A DNA stretch of 12,579 nucleotides from PVC group bacterium (GTDB lineage: Bacteria; Verrucomicrobiota; Kiritimatiellia; SS1-B-03-39; UBA6053): positions 1-12,579 of the forward strand of contig PXAS01000468.1 of the NCBI GenBank assembly GCA_003565815.1, in the 5' to 3' direction. Positions 6,023 to 12,579 of the stretch are shown here, piece by piece. A program made the translations under genes and the position numbers. Numbering within the stretch: position 1 is the first letter of the stretch; each line of letters opens with the position of its first letter. The notes below the pieces were generated by a model, which was not told where the DNA came from, ran no database searches, and saw only the letters and a program-made list of their open reading frames with translations.

Positions 6023-7645
6023 TCAATCCCCCGGCAACGTGTCCCGGAGGGTCATTCTCAGCATGTCAAACAAAGATTGGGCATCAAAAGGTTTTTGCAA
6101 GTAGAGGGTGGAGGGAAGATTGCTGGCGGTGGCCACGCCGGGATGGGTGATGGAGAACCCGGAGAGCAACACCACCGGCAGGTCGGGATCCTGCTCGTAC
6201 AGCCAGGTGCGCAAATGGGCGCCGCGGGTGTCGGAAAGCAAATATTCGAGGATGACGAGTTCGGGCGGCTCGGGCGCCAATTCGTATTGTTGGCGAAGCT
6301 CCGCCCCGCTGTGCAAACGCAGCACGCGCGTCCCGAATTCATCCAGCATGCGGGACAATTGTTCCGCTTCCTTGTCATTCTCCTGCACCAACCAAACCAT
6401 CGGCAACCCGGTTTTGTCTTCGTCGTCGGCCCGGGAATGCAGGGGAATGAAGATTTCCACGCGGGTAACAATGCCCTCGTCCCGGTGGATGCGAAGCTGG
6501 GCGTCCATGCGTTGGGCCATGCCGACCCAATCCGCGAATTCTTCGGCGGCGTCGTTTTGTTCTTCCAGCAAGGCCCGGTCCAGGGACGCGTCCACCCCGG
6601 CGAAGGTGGCGTATCCGCCGCTGTCGCGAATTTCGAGGTGCAGGCAGGGGCTTCCGTCCAGTTCCGCGTCCCGGGAGCCCACGGCGATGAGACTTTCTAG
6701 GGGCGCCAGCCCGTCCGCCACCCCGGCCAACATGGTGTACAGCAGATGGTTGAGGGCATGGGGATTGGCCACGACCTTGTGCCGGGCGGCTTTGAGCTTG
6801 AGATCGAAGCGGACATGGGCATCCCGTGCCGCGATTTCTTCGCACCAATTGCCCACCAATTCGTGTACGGAAACGCGGCCGCGGAAGTTCCGGTGTTCGT
6901 CGCCGAGCCGTTTGAGTTGGTCCAGCAGGTGCAGGCCTCGCCGGGTGGCCAGCAGAATCCGTTCCGCGGCCGGGTTGTCTTTTTCGGGGGCGAGCGCGGG
7001 CACCTGCTGATGTATGGTGCTGAAGAGAAGGCCCAAATGGTCCGCGAAACCCGGTTGGAGCAGATCGAGCTGGGCGCCGGGGAAATTCCGGGAACCGGCG
7101 GCATCGTTTGGGGAGGCGTCCCCGCTCGTCGGGGCGGCCCGGGTGTCGATCCGAAGCGCTAGATGTTCCCCGAGTTCCTCCTGCAGGGTTTGCAAGGCCT
7201 TGAGTTGCCCTTGGGTGTAAGGCAGGGCGGCGTCGAGCGTGGCGGGAAGCCGGTTTTCGGGCAGAGCGCAAAACTTGGCGAGGGTGGCTTTTTCCTTGGT
7301 CTGCCAGGGGCCGATTTTCAGAGGGCCGCTGTCGAGAAGGAAAACGGTGCGGCCCTTCTGTTTGACCGGGGTCAGAATTTGGGCCACGCCATAACTTCGG
7401 TACACGATTTCGCTGGCGTTGGCGAGCAGGGCGCGCCTGAGCACGTCCACGTCCATGCGCAAGGCCTCCAGCCTTCCGGTCGCGGTCAGTTGGAAGGTTT
7501 GCCGCAGGGCTTCGTCCAGGGCGTGGTCCAATGGGGGACGACGCAACTTTTCCACGGGACTCCCGGGGAGAAACGTGGCCGCAAACACCTCGGAGACGAG
7601 CTGTTTTTTCTGGGCTTCCAGTTGTGAAATCAGATCTTCGGGCAA
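6023..7645 (-). CDS. Degenerate hybrid sensor histidine kinase with pseudo-receiver domain
   Basis: A 540-residue soluble protein. An N-terminal sensor-like region (about 1-165) contains a YGVAQILTPVKQKGRTVFLL segment that may be PocR-like. A region at about 195-250 stands where HisKA would be, but the AHDFNNLL-type H-box reads FADHLGLLF, so no aligned phospho-His is clear. An ATPase-like region (about 290-402) has lost the N-box Asn (LAGVADGL) and the G2 glycines; LEIRDSGG keeps a G1-like Asp. A C-terminal receiver fold (about 416-530) keeps S495 and K518 (LYLQKPF) but has E467 (LVILEYLL) instead of the phospho-accepting Asp, and the acidic pair reads QE. Phosphotransfer therefore looks lost. 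The TTG start at 7643-7645 has the best Shine-Dalgarno in the window, GAGGA five bases upstream, overlapping the previous stop region. Alternative: a highly divergent active kinase. Confidence 0.82.
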   Translation of the reverse strand: MPEDLISQLEAQKKQLVSEVFAATFLPGSPVEKLRRPPLDHALDEALRQTFQLTATGRLEALRMDVDVLRRALLANASEIVYRSYGVAQILTPVKQKGRTVFLLDSGPLKIGPWQTKEKATLAKFCALPENRLPATLDAALPYTQGQLKALQTLQEELGEHLALRIDTRAAPTSGDASPNDAAGSRNFPGAQLDLLQPGFADHLGLLFSTIHQQVPALAPEKDNPAAERILLATRRGLHLLDQLKRLGDEHRNFRGRVSVHELVGNWCEEIAARDAHVRFDLKLKAARHKVVANPHALNHLLYTMLAGVADGLAPLESLIAVGSRDAELDGSPCLHLEIRDSGGYATFAGVDASLDRALLEEQNDAAEEFADWVGMAQRMDAQLRIHRDEGIVTRVEIFIPLHSRADDEDKTGLPMVWLVQENDKEAEQLSRMLDEFGTRVLRLHSGAELRQQYELAPEPPELVILEYLLSDTRGAHLRTWLYEQDPDLPVVLLSGFSITHPGVATASNLPSTLYLQKPFDAQSLFDMLRMTLRDTLPGD

Positions 7646-7653
7646 AATGGTCC

Positions 7654-8451
<798 letters not shown>

Positions 8452-8460
8452 AATCTGGAG

Positions 8461-8490
8461 AGTCTAACGTGAAAATGGGTCCCGTGGCAA
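8461..8490 (-). promoter_or_regulatory. Candidate promoter in front of the zinc-ribbon/PE-repeat gene
   Basis: The 54-bp gap after glyS holds TTGCCA (8485-8490, 5 of 6 to -35) and TAGACT (8461-8466, 4 of 6 to -10) on the minus strand, separated by 18 bp. The -10 box ends only 9 bp before the ATG, so the transcript would be leaderless or nearly so. If real, the six genes behind it could be expressed separately from glyS. No terminator-like hairpin is seen after glyS. Confidence 0.3.
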
Positions 8491-8505
8491 TGCTATTTCC
8501 ATGGC

Positions 8506-10074
8506 TTAGAGCCCCCGGTCGCGCAGCCAGGCCCGGAGGTCGCCGATGGCGACCCGCTCCTGGCCCATGCTGTCGCGTTCGCGAACGGTCACGGTGTCGT
8601 CTTCCAGGCTGTCAAAATCGATGGTCACGCAAAAGGGCGTGCCGATTTCATCCTGGCGGCGGTACCGGCGGCCAATGGCCCCGGTCTGGTCGTAGTCCAC
8701 CGCCCACTCCCGGCGCAAGTCGGCGTGCAGCGTCTTGGCTTTTTCGACCAGTTCGGGGCGGTTTTTCAGCAAGGGGAACACGGCGACCTTCACGGGGGCG
8801 AGGCGGGGGGCAAAACGCATGACCACCCGCTTTTCGTAGCCTTCCGGCGGTTGACTGCCGGGGACGGCTTCGAGGGGTCCGCCTTCGGTGTCCCCTTTGG
8901 GCACGAATTCTTCGCGGTAGGCCTCGTTGAGCAGGACCAGCACCCCCCGGGTGAGACCGGAGGAGGGTTCGATCACGTGGGGCAGCACCCGGGTGTTGGT
9001 TTCCTGATCGAAATATTCCAGTTTGGTGCCGGAAAACGTCTGGTGTTGGGTGAGGTCGTAATCGCCGCGGTGGGCCACGCCCTCCAATTCGCCGTATTCG
9101 GGGTCGGTGAAGCCGTAGCGGTATTCTACGTCCGCACAGGCGGTGGAATAGTGGGCCAGCTCATCGGGATCGTGGTCGCGGCGTTGCAGGTACTCGGCGC
9201 GAATCCCCAGGGATTCCCACCATTTCAGACGTTCGGCCACCCAGAAATCATACCATTTCTGGGCCTCGTCGGGATGGCAGAACCATTCCAGTTCCATTTG
9301 CTCGAATTCGCGGGAGCGGAAAATGAAGTTGCGGGGCGTGACTTCGTTGCGGAAAGATTTTCCGATTTGGGCGATGCCGAAGGGCAGTTTGACCCGCATG
9401 GTGTCCACCACGTGCTTGTAGTTGGTGAAAATCCCCTGCGCGGTTTCGGGGCGCAGGTAGGCGAGATTGTCCTCGCCGGAAGCGGCTCCGATGTAGGTCT
9501 TGAACATGAGATTGAACTGGCGCGGTTCCGTGAGCGTGCCCGGACCGGTGGCGTCTGGCCCCCAGACGCGGGCCAAATCGGCGGGATTGAGTTCGGGAAA
9601 CGGAATGACCTTGTACGCGGAGGGGTCGGCCTTGGCCTGTTTGCGGATGCGTTTTTCCGCATCCGCCTCGTTGCCCGTCAGGCAGGCGAATCCATGGCCG
9701 TCCCCGGATGCGGGCAGATACACCAGCAAATGGTCGGCGCGATAGCGGGATTTGCTTTCGCGGCAGTCGGACATGGGGTCGTTGAAGCCCCCCACATGCC
9801 CGGAAGCCTCCCAAACCCGGGGATTTTGAATGATGGAGCTGTCCAGACCGAGAATGTTGACCACCTCGCCGTCGGGCCCCACCGGCGGACTGCGGACCAT
9901 GTCCTGCCACCAGGCGTCCCGCAGATTGTTCTTTAATTCCGTGCCCAACGGGCCATAATCCCAGAACCCGTTCAGGCCCCCGTAGATTTCGGAACTTTGA
10001 AAAATAAATCCCCTGCGCTTGCACAGGCCCGTCAGGATGTCTAAAGAAATTTTTGTTGTTTTGTCGTTTTGCAT
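8506..10074 (-). CDS. glyS: Glycyl-tRNA synthetase, single-chain (alpha2) class II type
   Basis: A 522-residue class IIa synthetase that joins glycine to tRNA-Gly using ATP in the cytoplasm. This is the one-chain dimeric type also found in eukaryotes, archaea and many bacteria, not the two-subunit GlyQ/GlyS type. The N-terminus has the family motif SSEIYGGLNGFWDYGPLGTE (about 27-46). Others are RPETAQGIF (208-216), motif 2 FRNEVTPRNFIFRSREFEQM (241-260) and motif 3 EPSSGLTRG (369-377). The anticodon-binding domain runs from RLAPVKVAVFPLL to the C-terminus. The ATG at 10072-10074 is chosen because its product, MQNDKTTKISLDIL, starts like homologues. An upstream in-frame TTG at 10113 would add 13 residues and is less likely. 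No close Shine-Dalgarno is present. It heads the minus-strand run and diverges from the FHA gene. Confidence 0.98.
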   Translation of the reverse strand: MQNDKTTKISLDILTGLCKRRGFIFQSSEIYGGLNGFWDYGPLGTELKNNLRDAWWQDMVRSPPVGPDGEVVNILGLDSSIIQNPRVWEASGHVGGFNDPMSDCRESKSRYRADHLLVYLPASGDGHGFACLTGNEADAEKRIRKQAKADPSAYKVIPFPELNPADLARVWGPDATGPGTLTEPRQFNLMFKTYIGAASGEDNLAYLRPETAQGIFTNYKHVVDTMRVKLPFGIAQIGKSFRNEVTPRNFIFRSREFEQMELEWFCHPDEAQKWYDFWVAERLKWWESLGIRAEYLQRRDHDPDELAHYSTACADVEYRYGFTDPEYGELEGVAHRGDYDLTQHQTFSGTKLEYFDQETNTRVLPHVIEPSSGLTRGVLVLLNEAYREEFVPKGDTEGGPLEAVPGSQPPEGYEKRVVMRFAPRLAPVKVAVFPLLKNRPELVEKAKTLHADLRREWAVDYDQTGAIGRRYRRQDEIGTPFCVTIDFDSLEDDTVTVRERDSMGQERVAIGDLRAWLRDRGL

Positions 10075-10182
10075 AAGGGCACGTATCCTGCAATATGGAT
10101 TGGACGTGGTCAAGCCTTAGGCATCTTTGTTTGTGCCTCCACATCTACTTTTCCACCTTTTACGCTTTCTCATCGCTTTCCA
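10075..10182. promoter_or_regulatory. Divergent promoter region between glyS and the FHA gene
   Basis: These 108 bp separate two divergent start codons and must hold both promoters. For glyS, TTGACC (10108-10113, minus strand) is a fair -35, but the base run 17 bp further (CAGGAT, 10085-10090) matches only 3 of 6 of a -10. For the plus strand, TTGGAC (10100-10105) is a possible -35 overlapping the first, without a convincing -10. A 5-bp stem AGGCA/TGCCT (about 10120-10138) with a 10-base loop is too weak to call a terminator or riboswitch. No T-box features are visible. Confidence 0.4.
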
Positions 10183-11460
10183 ATGATCAAAATCGAATTT
10201 CAAAACGGTTCCCGTGCCGGCCAAAGTATGGTATTCCGGCATTCTCCCGTCCTTTTTGGACGGGAGGCCGATTGCGATGTGATCTTCGAGGACGACACCC
10301 TGGTGTCGCGGCATCATGCCGAGATCGATTGGTCGGAAAGCCACGCCCGCCTGCGGGATTTGGGGGCGCGCAATCCCATACGGGTCAATGACGCGGCCGT
10401 CGACGGCGAGGTATTGCTCGAAGCCGGCGATATCCTCACCTTTGGCAAGACCGACATTCGCTACCTCACCGTGCCCGTGCCGCGCCCGGTGCAAACCCGC
10501 CGTCGCTCCCCCCTCGAATGGGTGGCCATGGTCCTGGCATTGGCCTTCGTGGTCGCGCAAGGATTTTTTCTGGTGCGCATGGCCCCGCGGTGGCGGGGGT
10601 ACGTGGATCTGGAAGAGCTGCGCCCATTGCCCACGCCGACCCCATTGCCGCTGCCCACCCCCACCCCCATTCCGCGCACCGATGGTTTGTCGAGCGCCGA
10701 ACAACTGCGGCAGGCCCGCGAACTCATTTCCGAACGACGTTTGCTCGATGCCGACCGCTTGCTCAAACAGATCATTCGCAACGATCCCGAAAATCTGCAG
10801 GCCAGGGTCGAACTGGCCAGACTCTACGGACAGCGGTCCATGTTCCGGGAAAGCATTGGCGCCTGGGAGGAAATCCTGCGTCTCGCCCCGGAAAATTCGG
10901 ACGCCGCCCGCTCCGCGCAAATCGAAATTCAAATTCTGAGGCGACGCTTGGAGTTGTTGGAAAGACCCGTGCCCACGCCGGAGCCGCCTCCGCCGACCCC
11001 CCGTCCCATTCCGACCCCGATCCCGCAACGTCCCCGGGTCGACCCGCCCCGCGAACCCGAGCGGGCCAGTCCCAATTTATTGCTGAGCGACATCAAAATC
11101 GAGCGCTTTGCCCAAAGCGCGCTTTTCGAAGAGATGCGATTGATCAGCTTTTCCCTGCGGCACGTGCGCGGCGCCCCCGAAGTCCCCGCCGGCCGGGCCC
11201 GGGTGGAAGCGGTGTTTTACGAAGATACCGGCGAACGCATCGAGGTCGCGAACGTCCCCACGCCGCGTGTCGTGCTGCAAATCAACGAGGCCTTGCGCGC
11301 GGGCAGGCGACTTGAAGAGTTGGAAGTGGCCTACGAAGTGCCCTTGAATGCCGACCGCCCGGCCAACCGCTCGTTTTACGGGGTGATTTTGCGGGTTTTG
11401 GTTGACGGAGAGGAAATCCATGCCATTTCATTTCCCGAACCCCTGATCAACCTCCGTTAA
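10183..11460 (+). CDS. FHA-domain membrane protein with Pro/Thr-rich linkers and TPRs
   Basis: A 425-residue protein. The N-terminal FHA domain (about 3-96) carries the phosphothreonine-binding landmarks G26-R27, S42-R43-H44 and N64 followed by VND, though the usual NG is NP. Basic residues (RRRSP, 106-110) precede one transmembrane helix (about 113-131), placing the FHA domain in the cytoplasm. Outside follow a Pro/Thr linker (148-166, PLPTPTP pattern), two TPR-like repeats (about 172-240) and a charged helix. A second Pro-rich linker (261-293) leads to a C-terminal beta-rich domain (about 300-425) of unknown family. FHA domains read Thr phosphorylation, so a Hanks-type kinase is the expected writer. 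The ATG at 10183 fits the first FHA strand MIKIEF; an in-frame extension to 10069 would overlap glyS and is not domain-like. No Shine-Dalgarno is visible. The oxidoreductase follows 16 bp later. Confidence 0.92.
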   Translation: MIKIEFQNGSRAGQSMVFRHSPVLFGREADCDVIFEDDTLVSRHHAEIDWSESHARLRDLGARNPIRVNDAAVDGEVLLEAGDILTFGKTDIRYLTVPVPRPVQTRRRSPLEWVAMVLALAFVVAQGFFLVRMAPRWRGYVDLEELRPLPTPTPLPLPTPTPIPRTDGLSSAEQLRQARELISERRLLDADRLLKQIIRNDPENLQARVELARLYGQRSMFRESIGAWEEILRLAPENSDAARSAQIEIQILRRRLELLERPVPTPEPPPPTPRPIPTPIPQRPRVDPPREPERASPNLLLSDIKIERFAQSALFEEMRLISFSLRHVRGAPEVPAGRARVEAVFYEDTGERIEVANVPTPRVVLQINEALRAGRRLEELEVAYEVPLNADRPANRSFYGVILRVLVDGEEIHAISFPEPLINLR

Positions 11461-11476
11461 TTTCCACGGGATTTTT

Positions 11477-12463
11477 ATGGCCAATCCAAACATCCAATGG
11501 GGCATACTCGGTCCCGGCAACATCGCCGCAAATTTTGCCCGAAGCCTGAAAAACGTCTCCGGCTGTACCCTGCGCGCGGTGGCCTCCAGTCAATATCTGC
11601 GCGCCCACGGCTTTGCCAACGAGCACGGCGCGGAAAAAGTATACGGCGCATACCGGGAGATGCTGGACGATCCCGAACTTGACATCGTGTATATCGCCAC
11701 CCCCCATTGTTTCCACGCCGAACAGATTCGAATGTGTCTGGAAGCCGGCAAGCATGTGCTCTGTGAAAAACCCATCACCACCTCCGCCGCCGAGTTGGAA
11801 CCGCTCATGACCTTTGCCGCCGGGCGGAACCTTTTTTTGATGGAGGGAATGTGGAGCCGCTTCTTCCCGTCCTGGCATGTGGCCAAAGAATGGATCCAAG
11901 CCGGAAAAATCGGCGAACCCCGCATGGCGGAAGCCTCTTTTTGTTTCCGGGCTCCCTGGAAACCCGAAGGACGTCTGCTCAATCCCGATCTCGCCGGCGG
12001 CGCCCTCTGGGACGTGGGCATCTACACCCTCGCCTTTTCCACCTTCGCGCTCGGCACGGATCTGAAAGACAGCCGCGCCTTCATGCATCGGGGCGAAACC
12101 GGGGTGGACGAAGAGTCGGCGCTTTTGCTCCGCTTTGGCAAAGGGGAAACGGCCACGCTGACCTGTTCCATCCGCACCGAAACCCCGCACATTGCCCGCA
12201 TTCACGGCACCGAAGGGTCCATTCAATTGCCCGCCCCCTTCAGGAAAGCTGATCGGGTGACGCTCCACACCGGCAACGCCGTCGAGGAATCCTATTACCC
12301 CTATCACCCGCCCGGATTTCAATTTGAGATCGCCCACGTGCGCGAATGCCTGCGCCAGGGCAAAACCGAAAGCCCCGAAGTCCCTCTCGCTGAAAGCCTC
12401 CTCTGGCAGCGCGTCATCGACCGCGCCCGCGAAGAAAATGGCTTTGCAACCACAATGCCCTAA
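11477..12463 (+). CDS. Gfo/Idh/MocA-family NAD(P)-dependent oxidoreductase
   Basis: A 328-residue cytoplasmic enzyme. The N-terminal Rossmann domain (about 1-122) has the dinucleotide motif GILGPGNIA (9-17), the IATPHCFH segment and the family CEKP motif (96-99, K98 catalytic in relatives). MEGMWSRFFP (122-131) is typical of the dihydrodiol dehydrogenase-like subgroup, and GGALWDVGIY (174-183) supplies the second active-site motif. The C-terminal alpha/beta sheet domain completes the usual length. Members oxidise or reduce sugars, inositols or diols with NAD(P); the substrate cannot be read from sequence. The ATG is 16 bp after the FHA stop, with only a weak GGGA upstream, so the two genes are probably co-transcribed. 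Nothing in the neighbouring genes suggests a sugar pathway. Confidence 0.95.
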   Translation: MANPNIQWGILGPGNIAANFARSLKNVSGCTLRAVASSQYLRAHGFANEHGAEKVYGAYREMLDDPELDIVYIATPHCFHAEQIRMCLEAGKHVLCEKPITTSAAELEPLMTFAAGRNLFLMEGMWSRFFPSWHVAKEWIQAGKIGEPRMAEASFCFRAPWKPEGRLLNPDLAGGALWDVGIYTLAFSTFALGTDLKDSRAFMHRGETGVDEESALLLRFGKGETATLTCSIRTETPHIARIHGTEGSIQLPAPFRKADRVTLHTGNAVEESYYPYHPPGFQFEIAHVRECLRQGKTESPEVPLAESLLWQRVIDRAREENGFATTMP

Positions 12464-12579
12464 CGCAGATTTCACCCGCAACCGAATGAACCACCCGCTC
12501 GCAAGCTCGCTGGAGAACACGGAGGAGCACGGAGCCAGCACGACGGCAGGGTCCGCGTGGAGCCCCGGAACTCACCCCA
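12464..12579. other. Non-coding tail with short direct repeats
   Basis: No gene is visible in the last 116 bp. The segment contains GCTCGC twice (12498-12503 and 12505-12510) and CACGGAG twice, ten bases apart (12518-12524 and 12528-12534), within a purine-rich run. This style resembles dispersed intergenic repeats seen in Verrucomicrobiota-like genomes, but a single copy cannot establish that. No terminator with a U-tract follows the oxidoreductase gene. Confidence 0.35.

Noticed and set aside
5541..6026. A 161-codon frame overlapping the start of the barrel-TPR gene, considered as evidence of a frameshift
   Set aside because: It starts at TTG, is rich in Pro/Ser/Arg and lacks similarity to anything; the main frame is uninterrupted from its GTG.
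8452..8505. Terminator after glyS
   Set aside because: No stable stem with a following U-tract is present in this gap.
10069..10182. 38-residue N-terminal extension of the FHA protein
   Set aside because: It would overlap the glyS start and has no domain character; the first FHA strand begins at the ATG at 10183.
10075..10182. Change in strand base composition (plus strand G-rich to the left, C-rich to the right), as a sign of a replication terminus
   Set aside because: The change coincides with the switch in gene direction and is mostly explained by C-rich coding strands. Only the rhomboid gene departs, and membrane proteins are naturally rich in G/T codons. A genome-wide cumulative skew would be needed.

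Overview
The window is GC-rich, gene-dense bacterial chromosome with no mobile element, CRISPR array, rRNA or tRNA that I can see. Eleven complete protein genes and the 5' end of a twelfth cover almost all of it. The mix suggests a member of the PVC group, most likely Verrucomicrobiota. The clues are a Hanks-type Ser/Thr kinase, an FHA protein, single-pass proteins with long proline-rich linkers, a one-chain glycyl-tRNA synthetase, and almost no Shine-Dalgarno sequences. This placement is inference from gene style, not a marker-gene result.

Layout, left to right. The start of accA (minus, cut by the window edge) lies behind a Ser/Thr kinase-like gene (minus). A rhomboid protease gene (plus) diverges from the kinase across a 62-bp gap that holds an inverted repeat. 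The rhomboid 3' end overlaps, tail to tail, the last gene of a long minus-strand run. Read in its own direction, that run is glyS, a zinc-ribbon/(Pro-Glu)26 membrane protein, a degenerate hybrid histidine kinase, a six-hairpin-glycosidase-like protein with TM and TPRs, a small lipoprotein-like protein, xerD and rnc. The six genes after glyS are 8 to 43 bp apart and look like one operon; glyS lies 54 bp further upstream. Diverging from glyS on the plus strand are an FHA/TM/TPR protein and a Gfo/Idh/MocA oxidoreductase. The last 116 bp are non-coding.

Housekeeping functions (fatty acid synthesis, glycyl-tRNA charging, chromosome dimer resolution, dsRNA processing) are interleaved with what look like signalling and envelope proteins. 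Two signalling proteins have lost catalytic residues. The Ser/Thr kinase lacks the VAIK lysine, the helix-C glutamate and the DFG glycine but keeps the catalytic-loop Asp, Lys and Asn. The hybrid histidine kinase lacks a recognisable phospho-histidine, the N-box Asn and the G2 box, and its receiver has Glu in place of the phospho-accepting Asp. Next to them are three single-pass membrane proteins: FHA-TM-Pro/Thr linker-TPR, zinc ribbon-TM-(PE)26 and glycosidase-like-TM-TPR. A scaffold-style signalling or envelope-sensing module is the most interesting hypothesis here. It rests on domain content and gene proximity only.
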